Translations under genes and position numbers: made by a program | Assembly (NCBI GenBank): GCA_016179845.1 | Contig: JACPCK010000040.1 | Span: 1 to 45,040, forward strand | From: Chloroflexota bacterium | Lineage (GTDB): Bacteria > Chloroflexota > Dehalococcoidia > Lucifugimonadales > JACPCK01 | Direction of reading: 5' to 3' | Length of the DNA stretch: 45,040 bases | Notes under the pieces: generated by a model | Seen by the model: the letters and a program-made list of their open reading frames with translations, nothing else | Told to the model about the DNA's origin: nothing | Database searches by the model: none | Shown: positions 1-8,729 of the stretch, piece after piece | Numbering within the stretch: the stretch's first letter is position 1 | How the letters are laid out: the number at the start of each line of letters is the position of its first letter

Positions 1-96
1 CTGGAGCTCCTGGCCGAAAGTGTGCAGCCCGACGGTAGCAAGAGTTGAGTGTCGCGTACCAGCCTCATCCTCTTCAGCGGATGAAGGCCCGCTACA

Positions 97-1395
97 CTAC
101 ATAGCAGCAATGTGATCAAACCCCGTATACCCCCTCAGGACCTCCGGCACCAGGACGGAGCCATCGGGCTGCTGGTAAGTCTCCAGGAAGGCTATCAGAG
201 TACGAGGCAGGGCCAGGCCGGAGCCGTTCAACGTATGGGGGTACTGGGGTCGTGCCCCCACCGCAGGGCGGTAGCGGACATTGGCCCGCCTGGCCTGGAA
301 GTCGGTGCAGGTGGAGCAGGAGCTCACCTCCAGCCACTCGCCGGAGCCGGGGGCCCACACCTCGATGTCGTATGTCTTGGCAGCCTGGAAGCCCAGGTCG
401 GCGGTGCAGAGCTGTAGCACGCGATAGGGGAGGCCCAGGCGCTGCAGCAGGTGCTCGGCGTCGCCCACCAGCTTCTCCAGCTCCTCGTTGGACCCCTCCG
501 GCTCCACGAACTTGTACAGCTCCACCTTGTCGAACTGGTGGACCCGCTTGATGCCGCGCGTGTCCTTGCCGGCGGCGGCCTTCTCACGGCGGAAGCAGGG
601 TGTGTAGGCCACGTAGCGAATAGGGAGAGAGCCCGGCTCCAGGATCTCGTCGCGGTGAAGGTTGGTAAGAGGCACCTCCGCCGTGGGGACCAGCCAGAGG
701 TCCTCCTCAGCGTCCCGGTAGAGGTTATCGCCGAACTTGGGCAGGTTGCCGGAGCCGACAAGGGCCTCGCCGCGGACCAGGAAGGGTGGGTAGATCTCCG
801 TGTAGCCGTGTTGTGTAGTGTGGATGTCCAGGAACCAGTTGATGAGGGACCGCTCCAGCCTGGCGCCCTTGCCCTTCAGCACAAAGAAACGTGAGCCCGC
901 GAGCTTGGCGCCCCGCGCGAAGTCGATGAGGCCAAGGCGCTCGCCCAGGTCCCAGTGTGGTAGCGGCTGGAAGCTGTAAGAGCCTGGCTCACCCCAGGTG
1001 CGGACCACCTTGTTGTCCTCAGCGCTCTGGCCCAGGGGCACGTCAGGGGCGGGCAGGTTGGGGAGCAGAAGCAGCAGCTTCTGAAGCTCCTCGTCCTTTG
1101 CCTGGCCCTCCCTTTCAAGGGCATCTATGCGCTGGCCTAGCTGGCGGGACTCCTCTCGCAGGGACTCTACCTCCTGAGGGGGCTCTCCTCCTTGCCTGGT
1201 TCTGACCATTATTTGACCGAGGCTTCGGCTGAGGTCGTTCTGGCGGGAGCGGAGCGTATCTCTCTCGGTGATGAGGCGACGCCGCTCCTGGTCAAGCGAT
1301 AGCACCTGGTCTATGGGTGAGAGAGCCTCCCCGCGGGAGGCCAGGGCCTGGCGGACCAGGTCGGGGCTTCGGCGGATAAGCTCGATGCTGAGCAT
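97..1395 (-). CDS. serS: Seryl-tRNA synthetase
   Basis: Charges tRNA-Ser with serine in the cytoplasm (class II synthetase). The 432-aa length fits the bacterial family. Residues about 30-105 form the antiparallel coiled-coil arm that grips the long variable arm of tRNA-Ser. The catalytic part shows the PTAE serine-binding motif near residue 238, motif 2 (FRREKAAAGKDTRG, about 268-281, with Lys-Ala where GlySer is usual) and motif 3 (NGSGLALPRTL, 390-400). The ATG lies 3 nt after the lysS stop with no strong Shine-Dalgarno, so it is probably translated by coupling as the last gene of greA-lysS-serS. A decayed second copy of the 3' end lies at 9166-9294. Identification is secure. Confidence 0.97.
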   Translation of the reverse strand: MLSIELIRRSPDLVRQALASRGEALSPIDQVLSLDQERRRLITERDTLRSRQNDLSRSLGQIMVRTRQGGEPPQEVESLREESRQLGQRIDALEREGQAKDEELQKLLLLLPNLPAPDVPLGQSAEDNKVVRTWGEPGSYSFQPLPHWDLGERLGLIDFARGAKLAGSRFFVLKGKGARLERSLINWFLDIHTTQHGYTEIYPPFLVRGEALVGSGNLPKFGDNLYRDAEEDLWLVPTAEVPLTNLHRDEILEPGSLPIRYVAYTPCFRREKAAAGKDTRGIKRVHQFDKVELYKFVEPEGSNEELEKLVGDAEHLLQRLGLPYRVLQLCTADLGFQAAKTYDIEVWAPGSGEWLEVSSCSTCTDFQARRANVRYRPAVGARPQYPHTLNGSGLALPRTLIAFLETYQQPDGSVLVPEVLRGYTGFDHIAAM

Positions 1396-1398
1396 GAA

Positions 1399-2883
1399 CT
1401 AGCGGGCCCTCAACTGAGGGAAGAGGACTACCTCCCGGATGGACTGCTGGCCGGTGAGGAGCATTACCAGGCGGTCGATTCCCATGCCCAGGCCACCGGT
1501 AGGCGGCATGCCGTACTCCAGGGCCTGGAGGAACTCCTCGTCCAGGCGGTCAAAGTCCTCGTCGCCGTGGAGCTGGCGCATCTCCTCCTGCTGCTGGAAG
1601 CGGAGGCGCTGCTCCTGGGGGTCATTCAGCTCAGAGTATGAGTTGGCGATCTCCATGCCGCCGGCAAAGGCTTCGAAGCGCTCCACCAGCTCAGGGTTGT
1701 CGCTCCGCTGTTTGGCCAGAGGGGACATCTCCTTGGGATAGTCCACCAGGAAGACCGGTTCAATGAGAGCAGGCTCTACTTTGTCGCTAACCAGCTTGTC
1801 CACCAGCCGACCCCAGGAGGCGCGTCCGACGGCTTCGATGCCCATCTGGGCCATGCGCGCCGCCAGGGCCTCCGGTTCCCTCTCCTTGTCTATGTCTATC
1901 CCGCTCCGCTTGTATATCTCCTCCTTGAGAGAGAGGCGAGGCCACGGGGGAGTCAGGTCGATCTCCTGGTCACCCCATCTGATGCGAGGTGCACCCAGCA
2001 CCTCAAGGGCGACGGCATAGATCATCTCCTCAACCATTTTCATTACCTGCTGGTAGTCGGCGTATGCCTCGTAGCTCTCCAGGAGTGTGTACTCGGGGTT
2101 GTGCTTGAAATCGATGCCCTCATTCCTGAAGACGCGCCCGATCTCGTACACCTTATCCAGGCCGCCGATTACACACCTTTTCAGATGCAGCTCCGTGGCG
2201 ATGCGAAGATAGAAGTCCATGTCCAGAGCGTGGTGGTGGGTAACGAAGGGGCGGGCCATGGCGCCGGCGGCGACGGGCACCAGGATGGGGGTCTCCACCT
2301 CTACAAAGCCGCGCCTGTTGAGGAAGCCCCGGATGTTCCCCACCAGCCTGGAGCGGAGCAAGAAGCGGCTGAGAACCTCGTCGTTGGCCATGAGGTCCAG
2401 GTGCCGCTCTCGGTAGCGAGTCTCAACGTCTTTGAGGCCGTGCCACTTCTCAGGGGGTGGCCTAGTAGCCTTGGACAGGATGGCGAAGGTGCTGGCCTCC
2501 AAGGTGACCTCGCCAGTGCGGGTGCGGAACAGGGGGCCTGTGGCTACCAGGTGGTCACCCAGGTCCACAGCCTCAAGGAGGGAATAGCCCTCGGCCAGGA
2601 CATCCTTTCGCAGGTGTACCTGAAGGCGGGCGCTGCCGTCCCTCAGATCCAGGAAAGTGGCCTTGCCCATGGAGCGGAGAGCCCTTACGCGCCCGGCCAC
2701 AGATACCTCCTGGGTGCGGGCGCCCGGCCCGTGCTGGGCCTCAGCGTGCATGAAGAGGTCCAGGGCCTCCTGATTGGTGTGGGTCCGCGGGCAGCGTGCT
2801 GGGTAGGGGTCTATACCCTGTTTTCTGAGGTTGGCGACCTTCTCCAGACGGACCTGAACTAGCTCCTCACCCCTCTCGGGCAT
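1399..2883 (-). CDS. lysS: Lysyl-tRNA synthetase, class II
   Basis: Charges tRNA-Lys with lysine. The 494-aa protein has an N-terminal OB-fold anticodon-binding domain (about 58-150) and a class II core with motif 2 (VFRNEGID followed by HNPEYTLLE) and motif 3 near the C-terminus (PPTGGLGMGIDRLVMLLT). Length and motif order are typical of LysRS2. It sits between greA (7 nt upstream) and serS (3 nt downstream), so the three are almost certainly one transcript. The ATG follows an AGGTGA ribosome-binding sequence that overlaps the end of greA. Confidence 0.97.
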   Translation of the reverse strand: MPERGEELVQVRLEKVANLRKQGIDPYPARCPRTHTNQEALDLFMHAEAQHGPGARTQEVSVAGRVRALRSMGKATFLDLRDGSARLQVHLRKDVLAEGYSLLEAVDLGDHLVATGPLFRTRTGEVTLEASTFAILSKATRPPPEKWHGLKDVETRYRERHLDLMANDEVLSRFLLRSRLVGNIRGFLNRRGFVEVETPILVPVAAGAMARPFVTHHHALDMDFYLRIATELHLKRCVIGGLDKVYEIGRVFRNEGIDFKHNPEYTLLESYEAYADYQQVMKMVEEMIYAVALEVLGAPRIRWGDQEIDLTPPWPRLSLKEEIYKRSGIDIDKEREPEALAARMAQMGIEAVGRASWGRLVDKLVSDKVEPALIEPVFLVDYPKEMSPLAKQRSDNPELVERFEAFAGGMEIANSYSELNDPQEQRLRFQQQEEMRQLHGDEDFDRLDEEFLQALEYGMPPTGGLGMGIDRLVMLLTGQQSIREVVLFPQLRAR

Positions 2884-2890
2884 CGGTCAC

Positions 2891-3361
2891 CTACAGGATG
2901 TCGATGACCTGGAGCTGGACGACACCGCTGGGGGTCTTGGCCTCGGCGATGTCGCCCCGCTTTTTGCCCAGCAGGGCCCTCCCGACAGGCGACTCATTGG
3001 AGATGCGCCCTTTGGGGGGGTCCGTCTCGGTGCTACCCACAATGGTGAACTTGAGCTTTTTCCCTCGCGTGTCCTTCAGCACTACAGTGGACCCTACCTG
3101 CACAGACTCAGAAGGCGTCTTGGTAGAGGGTATGATCTTGGCTTCCTTGACCAGCTCTTCCAGAGCTAAGATACGGCCCTCGATGCGGGCCTGCTCGTTC
3201 TTGGCGTCGTCGTACTCGGCGTTGTCCACGGTGCCGCCGATCTCCTTGGCCCGCTGGATCTGCTCTGCCACCTCTTTCCGACGAACGGTGACCAGGTGCT
3301 CCAGCTCTTCCTGGAGCTTCCTCAGCCCCCTCTCCGTGAGGTAGGCCTCTTTCTGTACCAT
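2891..3361 (-). CDS. greA: Transcription elongation factor GreA
   Basis: Rescues backtracked RNA polymerase by stimulating cleavage of the nascent transcript in the secondary channel. The 156-aa length is standard. The N-terminal coiled coil (about 10-75) carries the acidic tip, seen as DNAEYDDAKNEQ. The C-terminal FKBP-like domain ends in the usual ISNESPVGRALLGKKRGD block. It is the first gene of the greA-lysS-serS unit. The ATG is preceded by GGGGAGAG, and a promoter candidate lies about 130 bp upstream. Confidence 0.96.
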   Translation of the reverse strand: MVQKEAYLTERGLRKLQEELEHLVTVRRKEVAEQIQRAKEIGGTVDNAEYDDAKNEQARIEGRILALEELVKEAKIIPSTKTPSESVQVGSTVVLKDTRGKKLKFTIVGSTETDPPKGRISNESPVGRALLGKKRGDIAEAKTPSGVVQLQVIDIL

Positions 3362-3490
3362 GGAGTACTCTCCCCGCCGCTGCCCGACGCCTTCACGCCA
3401 TATTCTTCAAGGAAGACACTGCTTTTGCACCTCACCTGGAGGCAAAGACAAAAGCTGAGAGCAGATGCAACGTCTCCCTCAGCGGATTCG

Positions 3491-3519
3491 ATTATAGCCC
3501 ACATTCCTAGGGGAGTAAA
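3491..3519 (-). promoter_or_regulatory. Sigma70-type promoter for greA-lysS-serS
   Basis: Read on the minus strand: TTTACT, a 17-nt spacer, then a perfect TATAAT. The -35 matches TTGACA at four of six positions. It lies about 130 bp upstream of the greA start and points at it, leaving room for a long leader. Start-site mapping would test it. Confidence 0.55.
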
Positions 3520-3552
3520 GGTGCTGTATCGGGTTGCCAGGGTCTTTCGGTT

Positions 3553-3665
3553 GTCATTCTGAGACGTAGCGAAGCGGAGGCGAAGAATCCGTGCCCCTTC
3601 GGGGGTTGCGGATCCGTTGCGGATCCTTCGGTCGTCCCGATAGGTCGGGACTTCCTCAGGATGAC
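3553..3665. repeat. REP/MITE-like intergenic element
   Basis: A 113-bp non-coding stretch bounded by imperfect 11-bp inverted repeats (GTCATTCTGAG at the left, CTCAGGATGAC at the right). Inside are a tandem TTGCGGATCC pair and a small hairpin (GTCCCGA-tagg-TCGGGAC, about 3633-3652). Sequences of this kind are commonly scattered between genes in metagenome-derived bacteria. It lies between the divergent greA and crotonase genes. The rest of the 3362-3827 gap holds the greA promoter and a weak hairpin near 3713-3739. I see no gene in it. Confidence 0.55.
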
Positions 3666-3827
3666 TATTTGGGTGATGGCGCCGTCGACAACCACCCGGC
3701 AAACGGGACTACAAAAGACCCCGATCGGGTGGTTCTTTTCCTACAGGGATAGGATAGGATGATCTCTAGCTTGACAGCCCCTCTACGGGATGGGAACATA
3801 CAGGCGAACTTCTCGGGAAGGCCTCTC

Positions 3828-4604
3828 ATGAGCTACTGCGGTTTGCTAGTCAGGCGGGAGGGACATATCGCCATCGTGGCCCTGAACCGGCCCGAGGAGA
3901 GCAATGCGATAGACCAGGCCCTGGCGCAGGAGCTGGGGGTGGCCTTCCGAGAGGTGGAAGCTGATGATGGTGTGCGTGCCATCGTCCTGACGGGCAGCGG
4001 GCCCGTTTTCTCCTCAGGCCCCCTGCTGGAAGCCCCTCGGGCTGTATCCCCAGACGTAGTGAGGGAATTCTTCGCCGGGAGCCGGTGCGCCGAGGCCGTG
4101 GCTAGGGCAACTAAGCCTGTGGTGGGGGCTATCAACGGCCCGGCTACAGGGCAGGGCCTGGAGTTGGCCCTGGCGTGTGACATACGGGTGGCCTCTGCCA
4201 GAGCCACATTCGCCATGACCCATCTGGCGCACGGGCTGGTGCCGTGGGATGGAGGCACGCAACGATTGACTAGGGTGGTGGGTAGGCCAAGAGCCCTGGA
4301 GATGCTGCTGACAGGAAGGGAAGTAAGAGCCGAGGAGGCCATGGCCTGGGGCCTGGTGAACGAGGTGGTAGGGGCGGATGAGTTGATGGCGATGGCTCTG
4401 GAGAGGGCGCAATCCATATGCCACGGGGCTCCCATTGCGGTGCGGTACGCCAAAGAGGCTCTAGTCAAGGGGGCGGACCTTCCGCTGGTCGAGGGTCTGC
4501 GCCTGGAGGCAGACCTGGCCATTCTCCTACACACGACGGCCGACAGGGCTGAGGGCATCAGGTCCTTCCTGGATAAGCGGAGTCCCCGCTTCACAGGGGC
4601 ATAG
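3828..4604 (+). CDS. Enoyl-CoA hydratase/isomerase family protein, atypical active site
   Basis: Crotonase-fold enzyme acting on acyl-CoA thioesters. From the ATG at 3828 it is 258 aa, the usual length, and GGGAAG precedes that ATG; an upstream in-frame ATG at 3759 would add 23 residues unlike the family. The core GLELALACDIR (about 111-120) keeps the first catalytic Glu (E112). Where the family has PExxLG, this protein has T131-H132-LAHG, so the second catalytic Glu is replaced by His. The oxyanion-hole loop FSSG is conserved in type. It may catalyse a non-hydratase crotonase reaction. The next gene starts directly after its stop. Confidence 0.85.
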   Translation: MSYCGLLVRREGHIAIVALNRPEESNAIDQALAQELGVAFREVEADDGVRAIVLTGSGPVFSSGPLLEAPRAVSPDVVREFFAGSRCAEAVARATKPVVGAINGPATGQGLELALACDIRVASARATFAMTHLAHGLVPWDGGTQRLTRVVGRPRALEMLLTGREVRAEEAMAWGLVNEVVGADELMAMALERAQSICHGAPIAVRYAKEALVKGADLPLVEGLRLEADLAILLHTTADRAEGIRSFLDKRSPRFTGA

Positions 4605-4826
4605 ATGAAACGACGGGGAGTAGAGGGCTTCCGGGGATTGGCGTTGAGGATCGTCCTGGTGGCGGCCCTCTTGGGCTTCCTTATCAATCTGGGGATCGGC
4701 CTCCTTGTTTTCAGGAGCCTTATGTTGGGGCTGGGCTTTGCCGTCTTTGGCCTGGTGCTGGGAGGCAGCTTCGGGTTGATGGATCTTTTCCTGAGAAGGA
4801 GAGGGCCCACAAAGCGATGGCCCTAG
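4605..4826 (+). CDS. Small membrane protein between two crotonase genes
   Basis: A 73-aa protein with a basic N-terminus (MKRRGVEGFRG), two hydrophobic segments at about residues 13-35 and 38-62 (the second rich in Gly, Leu and Phe), and a basic tail (RRRGPTKRWP). It is probably a two-helix inner-membrane hairpin with both ends cytoplasmic by the positive-inside rule. The ATG abuts the preceding stop (TAGATG) and the next gene begins 1 nt after its stop, so it is clearly a member of the operon. No family is recognised. The position suggests a link with acyl-CoA metabolism but shows no function. Confidence 0.7.
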   Translation: MKRRGVEGFRGLALRIVLVAALLGFLINLGIGLLVFRSLMLGLGFAVFGLVLGGSFGLMDLFLRRRGPTKRWP

Positions 4827-4827
4827 G

Positions 4828-5559
4828 ATGACAAGCGCTTTCCAGACCATCCTCTTCTCCAAGGAGAACGGCCTCGCCGGAATCACCCTCAACAGGCCGG
4901 AGGTCATCAACGCCTACAGCGTTCAGATGAGGGATGAGCTGTACCAGGCGCTGGAGGCTGTAAGGGAGGATGACAAGGTAGCGGTGGTGGTGCTGCAAGG
5001 AGCTGGCGAGAAGGGGTTCTGCACGGGAGCGGACCTGAAGGAGTTTGGAACGGCGCCCTCTCAGGCCGTGGCCAGGAGCGTGCGCTTCGAGCGGGATATA
5101 TGGGGACTGTGGGCCTCCATCCAGAAACCGTTCATTTGCCTGCTGCACGGCTATGTCATGGGCTCGGGCCTGGAGATGGCCCTCCTGTGCGATATAAGGA
5201 TCGCCTCGGAGGATGTGGCGCTGGCCCTTCCGGAGGCTGGCCTGGGGATGATCCCCGCTGCGGGAGGGACCCAGACCCTGTCCAGGGCCAGCGGGCTCAG
5301 CTCAGCCCTGGAGATGGTGCTGACAGGTCGAAGGCTGACGGCGTGGGAAGCCTTGCGTCTGGGCCTGGTGAGCAGGGTTGTTCCGCGGGAGCGGCTGCAC
5401 GCAGAGGGAGATGCTCTCGCCCGGGAGCTGCTGCGGAGAAGCCCCTCGATCATGGGCTTGCTCAAGGAGGCGGTGAACAGGGGCGCAGAGCTTCCGCTGG
5501 CGTCGGCCCTGGAGATGGAAGAGAAGCTCGCCCTGCAAGCTGCCCTCGCCAGGATGTGA
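4828..5559 (+). CDS. Enoyl-CoA hydratase/isomerase family protein
   Basis: A second crotonase-fold acyl-CoA enzyme, 243 aa. Unlike its upstream neighbour it keeps both catalytic glutamates: one in GSGLEMALLCDIR (about residue 114) and one in LPEAGLGMIP (about residue 134). The oxyanion loop FCTGADLKEF is canonical. It is therefore probably an active enoyl-CoA hydratase or isomerase in a beta-oxidation-like route. The start is 1 nt past the small membrane gene, so translation is probably coupled. It is followed after 100 bp by an acyl-CoA ligase that could supply the CoA substrate. Confidence 0.9.
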   Translation: MTSAFQTILFSKENGLAGITLNRPEVINAYSVQMRDELYQALEAVREDDKVAVVVLQGAGEKGFCTGADLKEFGTAPSQAVARSVRFERDIWGLWASIQKPFICLLHGYVMGSGLEMALLCDIRIASEDVALALPEAGLGMIPAAGGTQTLSRASGLSSALEMVLTGRRLTAWEALRLGLVSRVVPRERLHAEGDALARELLRRSPSIMGLLKEAVNRGAELPLASALEMEEKLALQAALARM

Positions 5560-5659
5560 AAAAGGTCACTTACCCTGATAGAATAGTGGCCGCTTGAACC
5601 TGTCGAGTCGTGGGGTGGGAGCGAGAGGGACCGATTCTTATTGATTTAGGAAGCTGCCG

Positions 5660-7228
5660 ATGAACGTAGCAGAGCTCCTCACCATCAGTAGCAGTGTGGT
5701 GCCCGAGAGGGAGGCCCTGGTGTTTGAGGGCAAGAGGATAGCCTTTGAGCGGCTGGCGGAGCGGTCCAACAGGCTGGCCAAGGCCTTTCAGGGGCTTGGC
5801 GTTGGCATGGGCCACCGGGTGGCCGTCATTCAGGTGAACTGCGGCGAGCACGTCGAGGCCTGCTTCGCCACGGCGAAGGCGGACGGCGTCTATGTGCCCC
5901 TGAACTTTCGGGCCAAGGCAGACGAGCTCGCCTTCATGATCAACGACTCGGAGCCGTCGGTCCTCCTGGTGGGGAAGAGGTACGTGGACGTGGTCAGGTC
6001 TATCCGGCCACAGTTGAAGTCGGTGAAGCACCTTGTGGCTCTGGAGGAGCCAGTGAAGGGGTGGGTCTTCTACGACGAGCTTCTGGAGAAGAGCGGGGCG
6101 GAGGAGGTGTTCCCCTCAAGGGGGGACGAAGACCTCTTCATGCTGATGTTCACCGCGGGCACCACCGGGTCTCCCAAGGGGGTCATGCTGACCCACAACA
6201 GCTTCACTTCCTACATCCTGGCCAACGTGGAGCCGGCAGACCCCACCATTGAGGAGAAGAATATCTTGACCGTTCCCCTGTACCACATCGCCGGGATACA
6301 GGCGGTGATGGCAGCTATATATGGAGGCCGCACGCTGATTGTGCAGCGCCAGTTTGAAGCTGAGGACTGGATGAAGCTGGTCCAGGAGGAAAGGGCCAAC
6401 AGGGCCATGATGGTGCCTACCATGCTCAAGCAGATCATGGACCATCCCAGCTTTCATCAGTACGATCTGTCCAGCCTTCAGGTTATCACCTACGGGGCAG
6501 CCCCAATGCCGCTGGAGGTGATAAAGCGGGCCATCAAGGAGTTCCCGGGCACCCGCTTCATCAACGCCTTCGGCCAGACAGAGACGGCCTCGACGATTAC
6601 CATGCTGCCTTCCGAGGACCACCTGCTGGAAGGCTCCCCGGAAGAGGTCGAGCGGAAGCTGAAGCGGCTCACCTCCATTGGCAAACCCCTGCCCGATGTC
6701 GAGGTGAAGATCGTCACGGAGGAGGGCAAGGAGGCTGCGGTCGGCGAGGTCGGCGAGATTGTGGCCAAGGGGCTGCGGCTGATGAAGGGCTACTGGAAGC
6801 GGGAGGAGGCGACCAGGGAGACCTTCCGCGACGGCTGGCTCTACACCGGAGACCTGGGGTACACGGACGAGGACGGCTACATATTCCTGTCGGGCCGCGC
6901 CAAGGACTTCATCAAGCGGGGCGGCGAAATGATCTCACCGGAGGAGGTGGAGCAGGTCCTCATGTCCCACCCGGCGGTGGACGAGGCCGCTGTCATCGGC
7001 GTGCCCGATGTGGACTGGGGCGAGCGTGTGCGGGCCATCGTGGTCCTGAAGTCCGGGCAAATGGTCAGAGAAGAAGAGCTTATTGAGTATTGCCGGCAGC
7101 GGCTGGCCAGCTTCAAGAAGCCGGAGTCGGTGGTCTTTGCGGAGGAGCTGCCGCGCAACCCCATGGGCAAGGTGCTGAAGCGGGTTCTGCGGGAGCAGTA
7201 CGGCCAGCCTGTCCAGTCCAAGGCGTAG
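5660..7228 (+). CDS. AMP-dependent acyl-CoA synthetase
   Basis: Activates a carboxylic acid to its acyl-CoA through an acyl-adenylate (ANL superfamily). The 522-aa protein has the P-loop-like A3 motif FTAGTTGSPKGVMLTH (about 158-173), the A5 motif NAFGQTETAS, the hinge region GDLGYTDEDGYIFLSGRAKD and the C-terminal catalytic Lys in NPMGKVLKR. The acid substrate cannot be read from sequence; fatty or aromatic acids are both plausible. With the two crotonase genes upstream it makes a short acyl-CoA degradation cassette. The ATG follows AGGAAG at suitable spacing. Confidence 0.92.
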   Translation: MNVAELLTISSSVVPEREALVFEGKRIAFERLAERSNRLAKAFQGLGVGMGHRVAVIQVNCGEHVEACFATAKADGVYVPLNFRAKADELAFMINDSEPSVLLVGKRYVDVVRSIRPQLKSVKHLVALEEPVKGWVFYDELLEKSGAEEVFPSRGDEDLFMLMFTAGTTGSPKGVMLTHNSFTSYILANVEPADPTIEEKNILTVPLYHIAGIQAVMAAIYGGRTLIVQRQFEAEDWMKLVQEERANRAMMVPTMLKQIMDHPSFHQYDLSSLQVITYGAAPMPLEVIKRAIKEFPGTRFINAFGQTETASTITMLPSEDHLLEGSPEEVERKLKRLTSIGKPLPDVEVKIVTEEGKEAAVGEVGEIVAKGLRLMKGYWKREEATRETFRDGWLYTGDLGYTDEDGYIFLSGRAKDFIKRGGEMISPEEVEQVLMSHPAVDEAAVIGVPDVDWGERVRAIVVLKSGQMVREEELIEYCRQRLASFKKPESVVFAEELPRNPMGKVLKRVLREQYGQPVQSKA

Positions 7229-7337
7229 AAAGCGTGGCCTCCACATAAAACAGGCCGCGTGAGAAGCTCGAGCCCTGCGCGGGGAGCCGGGCTAACGGCG
7301 GGAAGCGCGACTTTGGTATTGAACTAACGGTGCTGTG

Positions 7338-8390
7338 ATGTGGGACGTAAGAGGATGGAGGAGGTTGACGGTACACGATGAGCCGCCTCTGCCAGCGGCA
7401 CGTCAGGAATTCCTTTCATGGCTTGCAGAAGTGCCAGAGCCCCTGCAGAGCAAATGGAGAGGAAGGCTCAAGAGCGACTTGAACCATCCCCACCTATCTG
7501 TGAGGCTTGAGCTATACCTCCACCACTACTTCAAAAGCGCTGGCTGGGCCGTGGAGATTGAACCCGAATTGTCTGGAACCCCGAACAGTCCCGATTTCAG
7601 GATCACCCATGACGCAGACAGTATCCTTGTGGAGGCCAAAACGGTCCTCGACGAGCAAACAATCACACAAGAGACACAAAGATCAAGGCAGCTAGCCGAT
7701 AACCTGACGAGCAGTCTATCTAGAGACGTCATCATCCAGCCGCTGTCTGGCTTGCCATCAAGCCTCCCCACCAAGAAAATCCGTGACCAAATCGAGCAGC
7801 GTGCAAGAACACAAACACAGGAGATTTTGGAGTTTGACCTCTCTGACGTGCACCAGGGTACGCCATATTCGCTCAAAATCATCATCCTTCCCAGAGCTTC
7901 TGACTCGCCTGAACCAGGAGCTATTGGTGGGACGATCTCCGGCGTGCACACGATCACTATTGGCAGACGAATTCGTGATGCCCTTGAACAGAAAGCCGGC
8001 AAGTATGGTCTCATGGACACGCCCTTTATCATCGCGTTGTATGTAGAGACTATGTTTCCAGCTCACACCGAGTACGAACTTGACGCCCTCTTCGGGGACA
8101 GAGAATGGTTAGTCCCCACCAGGGGAGTGCGTGTAGTCACCGAGAGGCGAAAACCCAACGGATTCTTCATCTCCGTGCGGGAAGGGAGACGCCGTCACGA
8201 GCAAGTGTCAGCGGTGCTCTTTTATCGGTTCAAGTGGCTTGAGGACAGGCACGTTCACCTGGCGCACATTTACCACAACCCCTTTGCCCTCAGGCCGCTA
8301 AACACGGACTTGTTTCCTGGAGTGCCCCAGATGGTGCTAGGTGACGGTGGTACTCTGAAGTGGATAAACGGTGAACCCGACGACGCTTGA
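7338..8390 (+). CDS. PD-(D/E)XK nuclease-like protein
   Basis: A protein of about 350 aa (counted from a GTG at 7335; the adjacent ATG at 7338 is the likelier start) with no family I can name. Residues 86-102 read P-D-F followed 12 residues later by V-E-A-K, matching the D-X(n)-E-X-K core of restriction-endonuclease-fold nucleases (D87, E100, K102). A conserved-looking helix before it carries E59. The remaining 240 residues are unassigned. No clear Shine-Dalgarno is seen. The region is visibly more A/T-rich than the acyl-CoA genes and sits next to a RelE/RHH pair, so horizontal acquisition is likely. Role in defence or repair is inference. Confidence 0.65.
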   Translation: MWDVRGWRRLTVHDEPPLPAARQEFLSWLAEVPEPLQSKWRGRLKSDLNHPHLSVRLELYLHHYFKSAGWAVEIEPELSGTPNSPDFRITHDADSILVEAKTVLDEQTITQETQRSRQLADNLTSSLSRDVIIQPLSGLPSSLPTKKIRDQIEQRARTQTQEILEFDLSDVHQGTPYSLKIIILPRASDSPEPGAIGGTISGVHTITIGRRIRDALEQKAGKYGLMDTPFIIALYVETMFPAHTEYELDALFGDREWLVPTRGVRVVTERRKPNGFFISVREGRRRHEQVSAVLFYRFKWLEDRHVHLAHIYHNPFALRPLNTDLFPGVPQMVLGDGGTLKWINGEPDDA

Positions 8391-8465
8391 GTGTCTTAGC
8401 GAGGGTAACTTTGACCCTATCCCGCACCAGCGCGCTCTGCGCCGTTGCCTGGATGGGTGCTGAGC

Positions 8466-8729
8466 CTACAGTCCCTTATAGGTATCCTCTTTGCGCCGGG
8501 CTATCCTTACTATGGTGACCAGTTGGGCTTTGTCGTCTATGGCGTAGACTATCCTGTACTGTCCTACCCGAATACGCCACAGGTCGCTGTCAGCCAGCTT
8601 CTTGACTCTTGGTGGTCTGGGATTGTTTCCCAGACGGTCGATAGACAGGGCGAGTTCCATCCGCGCTTCTTTAGGGAGAGAAAGCATCTGCTTTTGGGCA
8701 GCAGAATGAATCTCTACCTTATAAGCCAA
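8466..8729 (-). CDS. RelE/ParE-family toxin
   Basis: An 87-aa protein with the compact RelE-type layout: N-terminal strand (YKVEIHSAAQKQM), two helices (LPKEARMELALSIDRL), then the typical C-terminal strands DLWRIRVGQYRIVYAIDD and IVRIARRKEDTY. RelE members cleave mRNA on the ribosome and ParE members poison gyrase; the R-RxGxYRxxY pattern favours a RelE-like mRNA interferase. It overlaps the antitoxin gene by 11 bp and is transcribed after it, so the two are co-translated. It converges with the nuclease gene. Confidence 0.85.
   Translation of the reverse strand: MAYKVEIHSAAQKQMLSLPKEARMELALSIDRLGNNPRPPRVKKLADSDLWRIRVGQYRIVYAIDDKAQLVTIVRIARRKEDTYKGL

Noticed and set aside
1-48. Plus-strand frame LELLAESVQPDGSKS ending at TGA, possible tail of a gene left of the window
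   Set aside because: Only 15 codons are visible and none resembles a known family, so it cannot be told from chance.
2101-2862. Long plus-strand frame of 253 codons opposite lysS
   Set aside because: Antisense shadow of a GC-rich coding region; the lysS reading is unambiguous.
3713-3739. Hairpin AAAAGACCCC with a T-rich right arm as a terminator
   Set aside because: The stem is bulged and no gene ends next to it.
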